A DNA stretch of 49,267 bases from UBA9715 sp045614225 (GTDB taxonomy: Bacteria > Actinomycetota > Coriobacteriia > Coriobacteriales > Eggerthellaceae). Position numbers and translations under genes: made by a program. This document shows positions 1-7,397 of this stretch, piece by piece. Every line of letters starts with the position of its first letter. The first letter of the stretch is position 1. The notes below the pieces were generated by a model. That model did not search any database and was not told the origin of the DNA. It saw nothing but the letters and a program-made list of their open reading frames with translations. Where the stretch lies: positions 1-49,267 of the forward strand of contig JAZLCO010000059.1 of the NCBI GenBank assembly GCA_045614225.1, in the 5' to 3' direction.

Positions 1-316
1 TTGCTCATTCAAGATAAAAGGGTGGGAAGTCTTGCTCGTGGGAGCTTGGGACCTTGGGTTAATGGGGTGTTGGGAAACAGAATGCAAGACAAGGGTGGGA
101 TCGACGTGGCAAGCGTCGGAAAAAGAGAACAAGATGCCTTGTTCCAACCTACCCCTATAAGGGGGGTTAGCTTAAGTTAACTTATCTTTACCTGTATTTC
201 TTCTGTTCCATTGCTACACATTTTTCCCTGCACTAACAGCTTTTTTATTAGCAATATGCAACAATCTCATTATCGCCTCTATGAGAGAAGCGTTGGATCA
301 TGTGGAAAGGACAACG
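1..316. other. Left edge, no assignable gene
   Basis: Forward frame 1 is open from base 1 to a TAA at 178-180, so this could be the last 59 codons of a gene entering from the left, but the residues resemble nothing I recognise. The stretch also holds a hairpin (GAACAAG 127-133 with CTTGTTC 138-144) and a 12-base palindrome at 173-184 (TAAGTTAACTTA). AT-rich sequence at 185-280 may carry the promoter of the downstream lipoprotein gene, but no convincing -35/-10 pair was found. Confidence 0.3.
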
Positions 317-829
317 ATGTCGTCTAAAAAAGCATCTTTGATCTTCCTGTCAATCCTCCTCGTGTTTTCGGTTGCGTTCGCTGGCTGCTCGTCGCCTTCG
401 ACGAATAAAGCCGCCACGCAAAAAGCAACCACCAGCAAGTCGACGACCTACAACCCCGAAAAGGAAAAACTCGATAGATATAGCGCCTGGTTCGATTCTC
501 TGGGAACTAACGTCAAGTTAGCCACGATGGGAGTGAGCATTCCTGATGGCTACACTGGATGGGTCGTCGGCGAAGTAACGAATGTGTATTTCTCAGAAGA
601 CTCCAACGGACAGCCCACATTCATAGATTTCGGCGCAAAAGGCTATGAATCGACGCGTTTCTTCACCGCCATCGTATGGGGCGAAGATCTTGGCAACTTC
701 GACGGCTACAATCTGAACTCATTGGTCGGAAAAACTGTGGCAGTGAAGGGAAGCGTGTACACATACAAACACGTCTATAAACAGGTGCAGATTTCATCGC
801 CTTCCCAGATCAACGTTTGCCCCGTTTGA
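317..829 (+). CDS. Predicted lipoprotein with OB-fold-like domain
   Basis: A 170-residue exported protein of unknown function. The N-terminus is a lipoprotein signal peptide: MSSKK, a hydrophobic stretch, then a lipobox ending VAFAGC, so it should be lipid-anchored on the outer face of the membrane. A Thr/Ser/Lys-rich linker (about 25-50) leads to a domain with alternating strands (GWVVGEVTNV, then GKTVAVKGSV near the end) that reads like a small OB-fold of the nucleic-acid-binding type; that fold is an inference. The ATG at 317 is preferred over one at 281 because AAAGGA at 306-311 lies 5 bases upstream and the signal peptide starts there. It is cargo of the tRNA-Phe element and precedes another small membrane gene. 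Confidence 0.75.
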   Translation: MSSKKASLIFLSILLVFSVAFAGCSSPSTNKAATQKATTSKSTTYNPEKEKLDRYSAWFDSLGTNVKLATMGVSIPDGYTGWVVGEVTNVYFSEDSNGQPTFIDFGAKGYESTRFFTAIVWGEDLGNFDGYNLNSLVGKTVAVKGSVYTYKHVYKQVQISSPSQINVCPV

Positions 830-871
830 TAGCATGGTAGATGCGCAGCTGGATGAAGCGCGGAGGTCGGT

Positions 872-1192
872 ATGTCAAACGTTGGAAAGTTCCTCACGAT
901 AGCGGTTATCATCGGCGCAATCGCGCTCTATCTTATGGCCGGCATGTCAAACCCCCATGCAGGAATGCGGCCTTGCCCAATCTGCGGCAAGGAGACATCC
1001 TCGACCCTTGTGGCAGAGCAAGGTTGTTGCAACGATTGCTACGACAGGGCCGAAAGGACAAACCAAGCATATGAGCAGTCAAGAAGAAACGGCAGCAAAT
1101 ACGAGGACCAATACGATTACTACTTTAGGGAAGATCGGGAACAATCCGAACGCGACGACTACTACGAGCGTCAGCACGAGAGAGACTACTGA
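872..1192 (+). CDS. Small membrane protein with Cys-pair zinc-binding motif
   Basis: A 106-residue protein not recognised as a known family. Residues about 7-25 form one hydrophobic membrane helix. It is followed by CPIC (about 35-38) and CCNDC (about 52-56), which could form a four-cysteine zinc ribbon, and then a highly charged, Tyr/Arg/Asp/Glu-rich tail from about 60 to the end. GGAGGT at 862-867 sits just ahead of the ATG at 872. It lies 42 bases after the lipoprotein gene on the same strand, so the two are probably co-transcribed cargo of the element. The Zn ribbon is inferred from cysteine spacing only. Confidence 0.65.
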   Translation: MSNVGKFLTIAVIIGAIALYLMAGMSNPHAGMRPCPICGKETSSTLVAEQGCCNDCYDRAERTNQAYEQSRRNGSKYEDQYDYYFREDREQSERDDYYERQHERDY

Positions 1193-1383
1193 CAGCTGCT
1201 AAATGCCACGCGAGACTCTTCCGCTCAGATTGCAGTGCCTGGCGAATGCGTTCTTGGTACATGCTCTCGTTCTTATCGTCCTGTCTGGAAAGGTTCTCCG
1301 CACATCAAGCTCCGCTAGCATCATGTATGGAATCTGGGGGCGCCTCTAGCCTGTCGAGCCGAAACGCCCCAACACGATCGATC

Positions 1384-2079
1384 TTACTTGCAGAGCCTTC
1401 TGTCAACCCCATCCATCTTTACGACGAGGGCGCCTCCCCGCATGCGGGACACGATGGCCTTGGCCGAAGAGTCATCTCCGTTAACTTTAAGGCGCGAGAC
1501 CAGGCTCCCGCCGTCATAGTTGGTGGTCACTATGGTCGGAATTTTCGCCGAATTTCGCGCTTCCATGACCGTGTACCAAAGCGAGACGCTCCATTCAGAC
1601 GGATACCCTTTCCCGAAGTCGTCTAGAACCAGCACAGCTGCTTCGCACATTCGGTTCAAGTACCCGAGTTCTCCGTCATTGAAGTCATCCTTGACCCTTT
1701 CGGCCGCGATAGCCGCATTGGCAAACAGCACATCAACCCCTTCATCGATGAGCTTCATCGCGGCTGCAGCGGCAAGAGAGGACTTCCCGGTGCCGTTGCC
1801 GCCAACGATAAACACATTCTGCTCATCTTGGATTGCGCGAAGAACTTCGGAGCAATCTGCCTTCGCTGATAGATACTTTTGCCCGATCCCCGCCTTCACA
1901 TAGCGTGCCTCGTGACCATCTTGTACATATGAAGCAGCGGGACGTATGTTCGCGGATTCGATAACCATATAACCGCACTCTGGGTTTGGGCAGATGGTTA
2001 TCAGACCAAGGCTGTACTCCTCATATCCCATGATCGCCCCGCAGTCCGGACAATTAGCAGTTGTACTCGGGATACTCAT
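1384..2079 (-). CDS. DnaC/IstB-like AAA+ helicase loader
   Basis: A 231-residue ATPase expected to load a replicative helicase on the element's origin or on forks. The first 40 residues have a zinc-ribbon look (CPDC, then CPNPEC). The AAA+ core shows Walker A GGNGTGKSS (about 93-101), Walker B VLVLDDFG (about 149-156), a sensor-1 VTTNY and a trailing SRMRGG that may hold the arginine finger. The start ATG at 2079 lies inside the end of the upstream DnaD-like gene (26-base overlap) and has AGAGGTGA ahead of it, so translation is probably coupled. An initiator followed by a DnaC-type loader is a standard phage/ICE replication module; TnpB/IstB of an insertion sequence is unlikely because no transposase is adjacent. 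Confidence 0.85.
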   Translation of the reverse strand: MSIPSTTANCPDCGAIMGYEEYSLGLITICPNPECGYMVIESANIRPAASYVQDGHEARYVKAGIGQKYLSAKADCSEVLRAIQDEQNVFIVGGNGTGKSSLAAAAAMKLIDEGVDVLFANAAIAAERVKDDFNDGELGYLNRMCEAAVLVLDDFGKGYPSEWSVSLWYTVMEARNSAKIPTIVTTNYDGGSLVSRLKVNGDDSSAKAIVSRMRGGALVVKMDGVDRRLCK

Positions 2080-2866
2080 CGCAGATCACCTCTCGCTCGT
2101 TGACGTAGCTCTCGAACTTGTCACCGAAAAGAGTCTCGGGACGCAGATAGCGACTCATCGTGGGATCGGAGCCCCATTGCGCAGCTTTGACATCGATGAC
2201 ATGCTGGAAGTCCTGGAAGCTGAACCCTTCCGAAACCCGCTCGTCGATCAACTCGACCGTGCGCTTGGAATCGGCTTTGAAGCTCGTACCGATCCTGTCG
2301 TTTAGATAACGCACCACTTCACAAGCCGCGGGCGCGTTAGCGCCCGATTTTGGGTTGCTACTAGGTTCGGTTGGGTTCGGTTTCGTTGCGCTCTGTTTAG
2401 TTATGTTAGGCATACCTTCGGTTGCCGGGCGGCTGTCAGCTGGTTGGCGTTCGGTTGCCACTTGGTTGTCAGCTGGTTGGCAGACAGGATCCTGCTGCAC
2501 TGACGGCAATGGCGCGGCATCGGATTTCAAGCAGTACGCATTCGACTGCAGCACTGTGACTTGGTCAAACTCGTCGCAGCAATTCGTCCGCTTGTGCCTA
2601 TCGTTGCGCAGCGTGTTGTTCACAAGATGGTGCGCGACAACGATGACACCTGACGGGAAGGGGATGATGAAACCCTTGGAGACGAGGATGCGCATATCGT
2701 CGCCAGAGGCCCCTATGGCCCTCTGTATCCGTTTGGGAGACACAACAAAACCGTCGTCATCTGTGGCCATACCAAGATGGAAGTAAAGAGCCTGCGTAGA
2801 TAAGGGCATGTCGGCAAATGCGTCTGAGTTGGTGATCTCCAAAGCGAACATTCTTCTGTTGGCCAT
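2054..2866 (-). CDS. DnaD-like phage replication initiator
   Basis: A 270-residue protein with two parts. Residues about 1-95 resemble the winged-helix N-terminus of phage replisome organizers (MANRRMFALEITNSDAF, then a helical DNA-binding segment). A polar linker rich in Gln/Pro/Ser/Thr (about 110-175) follows. The C-terminal part (about 180-255) matches the conserved phage C-terminal domain (YLNDRIG, then SRYLRPETLF), which binds DNA or the helicase in related proteins. The start at 2866 directly follows the TAG of the upstream gene, with GGAG overlapping that junction. Together with the overlapping DnaC-like gene this is the element's replication module. Confidence 0.8.
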   Translation of the reverse strand: MANRRMFALEITNSDAFADMPLSTQALYFHLGMATDDDGFVVSPKRIQRAIGASGDDMRILVSKGFIIPFPSGVIVVAHHLVNNTLRNDRHKRTNCCDEFDQVTVLQSNAYCLKSDAAPLPSVQQDPVCQPADNQVATERQPADSRPATEGMPNITKQSATKPNPTEPSSNPKSGANAPAACEVVRYLNDRIGTSFKADSKRTVELIDERVSEGFSFQDFQHVIDVKAAQWGSDPTMSRYLRPETLFGDKFESYVNEREVICDEYPEYNC

Positions 2867-3160
2867 CTACTCCACCCCCTCGAGAAATGCTGCTAACCTT
2901 GACGCTGAAATGCGCCAGCGATCGCTAATCTTGATTGCGGGCAGAGTTTGGTCAGCACACATCGCGCGAACATGCGAAGGATGACACTTCAGAACCTCGG
3001 CGCAATCGCCGCTCGTCAGCGTGAACCCATAGGTTGAAACCAGATAATCCAATACGCTGCTATGTTTGTATTGCCCTGGATTAATTGCCCCACAATATTC
3101 GGAGCTATCAGCCCGCTTGCCAACAGTCTCATCAGCGAAATCAGAACTCGGACTATTCAT
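2867..3160 (-). CDS. Excisionase-like helix-turn-helix protein
   Basis: A 97-residue protein whose C-terminal half is a MerR-type winged-HTH of the excisionase kind: SGDCAEVLKCHPSHVRAM followed by a wing with IKISDRWRIS and a closing helix. The N-terminal 35 residues look disordered. AGGTGG lies six bases before the ATG at 3160, and the gene overlaps the XRE gene by 8 bases, so the two are coupled. Its position next to a repressor and an integrase suggests an Xis or accessory regulator role, bending DNA at the attachment site. It could equally be a transcriptional regulator of the replication genes; residues alone do not decide. Confidence 0.7.
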   Translation of the reverse strand: MNSPSSDFADETVGKRADSSEYCGAINPGQYKHSSVLDYLVSTYGFTLTSGDCAEVLKCHPSHVRAMCADQTLPAIKISDRWRISASRLAAFLEGVE

Positions 3161-3368
3161 GGTGCACCACCTGAATGGTCTTGAATAATTGATCTGCTTC
3201 GTCGAGAGGCCAATTGAGTGCTACGGCAATAGCATTTCGCCATTTCGGCCAGGCTTTCTCGTGTCCGTTGATGATCTTGCTGATGATCACACGATTCACT
3301 CCCGATTGCCTCTCAAGGTCAACGTGGCTCAATCTGCGCTCGCGAAGTTCGTATTCAAGCAGAATCAT
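3153..3368 (-). CDS. XRE-family DNA-binding regulator
   Basis: A 71-residue Cro/CI-type HTH protein: LSHVDLERQSGVNRVIISKI supplies the two helices and recognition helix, followed by INGHEKAWPKW, the common third-helix pattern. It is a minimal HTH with no oligomerisation or peptidase domain. A strong AGGAGG six bases upstream fixes the ATG at 3368. It heads the leftward replication operon and faces a rightward promoter across a 147-base divergent region containing the palindrome TACACGTGTA, a plausible operator. Likely role is control of the element's lysogeny/maintenance switch; inferred from position. Confidence 0.8.
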   Translation of the reverse strand: MILLEYELRERRLSHVDLERQSGVNRVIISKIINGHEKAWPKWRNAIAVALNWPLDEADQLFKTIQVVHHE

Positions 3369-3401
3369 GATTACCCTCCTGTAGAGATTTTTACGTTATT
3401 C

Positions 3402-3430
3402 GTTACACGTGTAGCGATTTCTGTTATAAT
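3402..3430 (+). promoter_or_regulatory. Candidate promoter for the 3516 gene and integrase, with operator
   Basis: TATAAT at 3425-3430 matches the -10 consensus exactly; GTTACA at 3402-3407 is a 4/6 match to the -35 at 17-base spacing. A perfect 10-base palindrome TACACGTGTA (3404-3413) covers the -35 edge and sits in the divergent region facing the XRE gene, so it is a candidate repressor site controlling both directions. Confidence 0.6.
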
Positions 3431-3515
3431 CTTTACTGGAAGGACTGAGAAGATGTAGCTATCTCGACTAGACCGACACCGAAAACGCTACCCACCATGA
3501 CTCGAGAGGTAGGCC

Positions 3516-4514
3516 ATGCGCAGCATCCGATTATTCACAGACGATTTTGCGATTGTCGATTTCAATCAGGAGGGCTCTGTCGGCTTTGATCTGATTAAGC
3601 TCTTTTTAGAACTCGACACCGAGTCCCCCATGTACGCAAATAAAATCAAAAGCATCATAGCGTGCGATTGCGCACCGGTTCTGGCCATGCGCGAGTTTAA
3701 GCTGGAATGGCTTTCCAGCAGCGTTCGGGCAAACCTTGATGAGAACAAGCTACATGCTCTTGACTACACCGTGAGCGACGGGGTTATTGCAAGGCTTTCT
3801 GAGACTCGCGAGAACAGGCTGATCGTGCCCATAGCCGACTCCTCGGAGATGATCAACGCTGAAGCCAACAATCTAAAGGCAATTGCAAAGCTGTTCTTGC
3901 TCAGCAAGGGAAACATTAACGCTGCGGACATGATTCCTGAAATCACCGTAGATGGCCCCCTGGACGAGGTGTCAATGACTGTGGTCTTGCCTGTCGATTA
4001 CAAGCACTACCTGGAAACATACGACCTTCCAACCGAAGTCCGGTTCGACACCAATAGCGCCAAGGAAAGCACCGCATATGCGAGCGTATCAATTCCGGCA
4101 CACATCAGCTCCAGCACAACCGAGAAGCTTCAGGTAGAGCTTGCTGGACACGACTATTCTGAAATCGATATCTTGAGATGTATGGTCGCTGGCCCCTTGA
4201 TGTCAAGTCTGCTCAGCTATCGGTCAGCAGCGTCCTACCAATATGACTTTGAGTCTTTGCGCCTAACACGAAACGAAGGATCGACTTATTCGGACAAGCT
4301 GGCCGAAGCCATCATGTCAGGAAAGGTTCGAGCCTGCCCCTACTGCGGAAATCCAATCCTGATGCTTAAAGAGTCCAGTAGCCCCTTTTGCAGATCGTCT
4401 CACCAAACAAGATATAGCGAAGAGGCAAAGAGCCTGCTGAAAATGGGCGCCTCAAAAGAGGAGATTGTGGCTCGCTTCCCGTTTATTAACAAGAAAACGA
4501 TTCTCAACTGGTGA
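3516..4514 (+). CDS. Unknown element protein with C-terminal Cys/His cluster
   Basis: A 332-residue protein I do not recognise. There is no signal peptide or membrane segment. Near the C-terminus a CPYCGNPI motif (about 270-277) is followed about 12 residues later by PFCRSSH, a C-x2-C...C-x3-H arrangement like a zinc ribbon or treble clef, and then a short helical segment ending KKTILNW that resembles a small HTH. The start ATG at 3516 has AGAGG six bases upstream. It lies 18 bases before the integrase on the same strand and shares its promoter. Position between a repressor switch and integrase suggests a cargo, regulatory or defence role, but no enzyme motif was seen and no function is assigned. 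Confidence 0.75.
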   Translation: MRSIRLFTDDFAIVDFNQEGSVGFDLIKLFLELDTESPMYANKIKSIIACDCAPVLAMREFKLEWLSSSVRANLDENKLHALDYTVSDGVIARLSETRENRLIVPIADSSEMINAEANNLKAIAKLFLLSKGNINAADMIPEITVDGPLDEVSMTVVLPVDYKHYLETYDLPTEVRFDTNSAKESTAYASVSIPAHISSSTTEKLQVELAGHDYSEIDILRCMVAGPLMSSLLSYRSAASYQYDFESLRLTRNEGSTYSDKLAEAIMSGKVRACPYCGNPILMLKESSSPFCRSSHQTRYSEEAKSLLKMGASKEEIVARFPFINKKTILNW

Positions 4515-4532
4515 TTAACGAGGTGGTTTGCG

Positions 4533-6137
4533 ATGGCAAAGCTATATGGCGAAGGAACTATTACCGAAATAGTAAAAGGCAAGAAGTATCGAATCGCTTT
4601 GTCTGCGGGAAGGGATCCACTATCTGGGCGAACATACATTTCTGGTGAAACCATCCCGGACAACGCTTTTGCAGTGAACGATACGGGCAAAAAAGTGAAG
4701 CCGGCTGTTATCTATGGCGCTGCGACAGACGATCAGAAAGCCCGATACCGTTATTGGAAAACCCCTATCAGATACCTCAAAGAACAAGAGACTTTTCTAG
4801 GCACAAGGCGACAGGCAAAGCTACGCATTGAAAAGATTCGAGCGCGTCTGGAAATGCAGCAGAAGCTGATAGACAGCGGACTAAACCTCGATGAGTTGGC
4901 TTCTTATGGCTTGAGCATCGAATTCATCACTGAATCAGGCATGGATGCGGCCGGTGTGAGAGATGAGCTTCGCAAACGAAAGGAAGACGCAACGCGCAGC
5001 ATCCTATTCTCTGACTGGGTTGAACGATACCTGTCCAGCCGCGAAAGCCTCGGCAAGCACCGGCCTGCGACGCTTAGACGCGACAGATGTTTGAGCAGGC
5101 ATCTAATCCGCGAATTTGGCTCAATTGCAATTAATGAAATTAAGCCTGCAATGGTTAGCGACCTCTACGTAACATTACGCAACTCTGGTTTAGGCGACAC
5201 AAGTGTCAAGCAATGCCATAGACTGCTGAAGACGATAATGAAGCAAGCAGTTAACAACGAGCTGATAAACCGCAACCCTGTTGATCTCGTCGATGCACCA
5301 CGCAATCCCAAACCAGAACGTCAAGCTCTCGAATTATCCGAGGCTCGTCGTTTAGCTACGATTTGCATGGACAAAGAGCCAACGGCCAATAAGACTGCCG
5401 TGTATTTAGGCTTAGCACTCGGGGTACGCATTGGAGAGGCACTTGGACTTGAGTGGGGGCATATACAGCTCGATTGCGAAAGACCTTTCGTGCATGTCGT
5501 TCAGCAATTCACAGAACAGGGGCAAACGGCACCGCTCAAGACTGACAAGGACGACAACCCCGCGGGTCGAATTATCCCCATAGACGAAACCACAGTAACC
5601 ATGCTGAAAGCATGGAAGGCGACCCAGAGGCAACAGCTCAACGAGCTTGGAATTGAGCAGGGAAACGATACTCCCGTGATTACGAACAAACTCGGAACGT
5701 ACACGAACCACTCTAGGTTCCAGCGGTGGTGGCGGCAGTTTTGCGTTGATAACGGATTTGGTGCACTGGTCACGGAAGACGGACAGCGAGTTGTCACTCT
5801 GACAATTGGCGACGATGCAACGCCCTACCGAAACTGCATTATTCTTTGGCAAGACACCCAAGGATGGCCCTGTGACGAAAGAGGCAAACGATACACGCGA
5901 TCGTACAAACGACCTTGTATTAAAACGCGATACGAGGGATTGCATTTCCATTCATTGAGACATACTCACTTTACGATGCGCATCGCATCCGGGATGGATA
6001 TACCCACCGCTCAAGCTCTAGGCGGATGGACTTCACCCGCGATGCTAATGAACGTGTATGCCCATCCGGTCGCTGAAAACATCTGGAGTTCAGCCGGTTT
6101 TATGGACGAACTGCAATCAGAGAGAGCCGCTGTTTGA
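4533..6137 (+). CDS. int: Tyrosine recombinase / phage integrase
   Basis: A 534-residue site-specific recombinase that should insert and excise the element at the tRNA-Phe 3' end. An N-terminal arm-binding region (about 1-110) is followed by a core-binding helical domain (about 165-260, from WVERYLSSRESLGKHRP) and the catalytic domain. Catalytic residues visible: Arg in LGVRIGEALGLEW (about 298), HSLRH (about 473-477), the LGGW box and the nucleophile Tyr in NVYAHP (about 509). It is longer than typical integrases (about 400) owing to an insertion of roughly 70 residues between the Arg and His boxes, a feature of some actinobacterial and Gram-positive element integrases. GAGGTGG precedes the ATG. 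Confidence 0.95.
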   Translation: MAKLYGEGTITEIVKGKKYRIALSAGRDPLSGRTYISGETIPDNAFAVNDTGKKVKPAVIYGAATDDQKARYRYWKTPIRYLKEQETFLGTRRQAKLRIEKIRARLEMQQKLIDSGLNLDELASYGLSIEFITESGMDAAGVRDELRKRKEDATRSILFSDWVERYLSSRESLGKHRPATLRRDRCLSRHLIREFGSIAINEIKPAMVSDLYVTLRNSGLGDTSVKQCHRLLKTIMKQAVNNELINRNPVDLVDAPRNPKPERQALELSEARRLATICMDKEPTANKTAVYLGLALGVRIGEALGLEWGHIQLDCERPFVHVVQQFTEQGQTAPLKTDKDDNPAGRIIPIDETTVTMLKAWKATQRQQLNELGIEQGNDTPVITNKLGTYTNHSRFQRWWRQFCVDNGFGALVTEDGQRVVTLTIGDDATPYRNCIILWQDTQGWPCDERGKRYTRSYKRPCIKTRYEGLHFHSLRHTHFTMRIASGMDIPTAQALGGWTSPAMLMNVYAHPVAENIWSSAGFMDELQSERAAV

Positions 6138-6142
6138 GAATC

Positions 6143-6164
6143 GATTTGCTCACGATTTGCTCAC
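6143..6164. repeat. Tandem 11-base repeat GATTTGCTCAC x2
   Basis: Two perfect head-to-tail copies (6143-6153 and 6154-6164) lie between the integrase stop and the tRNA-Phe 3' end. Short direct repeats at this place are typical of integrase arm-type or Xis binding sites beside an attachment site; that use is inferred. Confidence 0.6.
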
Positions 6165-6182
6165 CAACATGCACTTGGAATG

Positions 6183-6212
6183 AAAAAGGTCAGCCGTACT
6201 ACTGGCTGACCT
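6183..6212 (-). terminator. Terminator downstream of tRNA-Phe
   Basis: AGGTCAGCC (6187-6195) pairs with GGCTGACCT (6204-6212) around an 8-base loop. Read leftward, the stem is followed directly by five T residues (6183-6187 region), making a good intrinsic terminator for tRNA-Phe. It lies on the element side of the tRNA 3' end. Confidence 0.8.
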
Positions 6213-6221
6213 GGTATTTCA

Positions 6222-6297
6222 TGGTGGTCAGGGGGGGACTTGAACCCTCGGCACGCGGATTTTCAGTCCGCTGCTCTACCAACTGAGCTACCTGACC
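6222..6297 (-). tRNA. tRNA-Phe (GAA)
   Basis: A 76-base cloverleaf: acceptor GGTCAGG pairs with CCTGACC, discriminator A, encoded CCA at 6222-6224. The anticodon loop reads CTGAAAA with anticodon GAA, and the T arm GGTTCAAGTCC is normal. The 3' end faces the integrase and is the presumed attachment site of the element. Confidence 0.97.
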
Positions 6298-6326
6298 GGA
6301 TGCTATGCGCCGTGACGCGAAAAGAC

Positions 6327-6355
6327 ATTCTACTAGTCACCGTTCGGCTGGTCAA
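6327..6355 (-). promoter_or_regulatory. Promoter of tRNA-Phe
   Basis: TTGACC (-35, 6350-6355) and TAGAAT (-10, 6327-6332) are separated by exactly 17 bases and lie about 30 bases ahead of the tRNA 5' end. Both boxes are 5/6 matches to consensus. Confidence 0.8.
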
Positions 6356-6369
6356 CCCACATTCACGTT

Positions 6370-7344
6370 TTATACAAGTGAACTCGAGCAGACCACCTGT
6401 ACAAAATTAGCCTGCAGAACACGCGATGCGCCGTACTCATCCATCCAATCGAGTTCTTCCGAAACGCATTTTCCAGACTCGTCGTACCAACCCGCAAACA
6501 GGAAACCGTCATCCGGATAGGCATGGTAGCTCTGCTCCCACTCCCCCGTTTCCTTCCATTGGGCGTTGTAGATGGGATTGAAGGATAACCCAACGCACCC
6601 GCCAGCACCCGCAGTCAGTTCAAGCGGTTTGCCGGCCGTATCACCAGGCGCTAATGCCCGTATGCGTACGAGCGGATTTCCTGTCGCATACAGATGCCTC
6701 AACAGCGGATTTCCCGTTGTATCGAGCTCGGAGATGCTGTTGTTCTGCACTCGCAGGTACTTGAGCTTCGCATTGTGCGAGGTGTCGAGCGATGTCAGAC
6801 AATTGTCGTTGACGTACAGCTCGACCAACTCGGGATTATGCGAGACATCGATGGACTCGAGGCGGTTCATACCAATGTCAATGCCTTGACAAGCAGGCAA
6901 TCCGATCGGATCGAGCGCCGCTATCTGGTTGCTTTGCAGGCCCAAGATGCGCAAGCTCGGCATGTTGGCGACATCGATGGACGAGACGCGATTGCGGTAC
7001 AGGTCGACAAATACCAGGTCGGCGCAGCCCGAAAGGTCGAGATCCCCAACAAGATCGCAACCGCGCAAATAGATTTCAAAGCTTTGCAGCGGATAGACGT
7101 CTTCGTTCAGAATGTGAATGCCGAGTCCCACGAGCTTGCCGTCGACTTCAACCACCCCGATGGGCAAACCATCTGCCCTGTTATCGATGGTTTCGCTGGC
7201 GTCCTCGTAGCTCTTGTCCTTCGACGTCGTCGCAACACGGCGAATCACATGATGGCGTGTCTCGACCTTTTCGGCATTCGAAATTCCGTCTTCGTCGGCC
7301 TGGGCGAAGAACGCCACCATTGCCTCGCGATCATGCTTGTTCAT
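6370..7344 (-). CDS. Leucine-rich-repeat protein with InlB-B-like C-terminus
   Basis: A 324-residue protein with about six internalin-type leucine-rich repeats of 21-22 residues (about 110-245; pattern LVELYVNDNCLTSLDTSHN). After the repeats, residues about 280-312 resemble the InlB B-repeat/Listeria-Bacteroides repeat (HAYPDDGFLFAGWYDESG, ending VLQANF). No signal peptide, membrane helix or sorting motif is visible, which is unexpected for a domain pair normally found on cell surfaces. The family mediates protein-protein contacts; partner unknown. The ATG at 7344 has a weak GAGG upstream. It is the first chromosomal gene beyond the tRNA-Phe site and its stop lies only 15 bases from that tRNA's promoter. 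Confidence 0.8.
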   Translation of the reverse strand: MNKHDREAMVAFFAQADEDGISNAEKVETRHHVIRRVATTSKDKSYEDASETIDNRADGLPIGVVEVDGKLVGLGIHILNEDVYPLQSFEIYLRGCDLVGDLDLSGCADLVFVDLYRNRVSSIDVANMPSLRILGLQSNQIAALDPIGLPACQGIDIGMNRLESIDVSHNPELVELYVNDNCLTSLDTSHNAKLKYLRVQNNSISELDTTGNPLLRHLYATGNPLVRIRALAPGDTAGKPLELTAGAGGCVGLSFNPIYNAQWKETGEWEQSYHAYPDDGFLFAGWYDESGKCVSEELDWMDEYGASRVLQANFVQVVCSSSLV

Positions 7345-7397
7345 GTAGCGCCTCGCTTGCCTGATTGAGCAACAACCAAAAACTGCCTTTTTGGCTG

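Larger units (their letters stand above)
1..6221. mobile_element. Integrated element at tRNA-Phe, right part only
   Basis: A tyrosine integrase gene (4533-6137) ends about 85 bases from the 3' end of tRNA-Phe, the classic arrangement for elements that integrate into tRNA 3' ends. Behind it sit divergent control genes (XRE regulator, excisionase-like HTH) and a DnaD/DnaC-type replication pair, with small cargo genes further left. Base composition looks lower in GC than the flanking chromosome (impression, not computed). No second copy of the tRNA 3' end is visible to the left, so the far attachment site lies outside the window. No conjugation or virion genes are visible, so ICE, mobilizable element and prophage cannot be separated. 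Confidence 0.8.

Noticed and set aside
1..180. Partial gene entering from the left edge
   Set aside because: Open for 59 codons but without recognisable similarity, so it is only mentioned in the left-edge entry and not called as a CDS.
841..1074. Overlapping open frame ahead of the zinc-ribbon membrane gene
   Set aside because: No ribosome binding site and arginine-rich nonsense-like content; the 872 frame has GGAGGT and a membrane helix.
1193..1383. Small leftward frames between the zinc-ribbon gene and the DnaC-like gene
   Set aside because: About 40-45 codons each, weak ribosome binding sites and no conserved pattern; evidence too thin.
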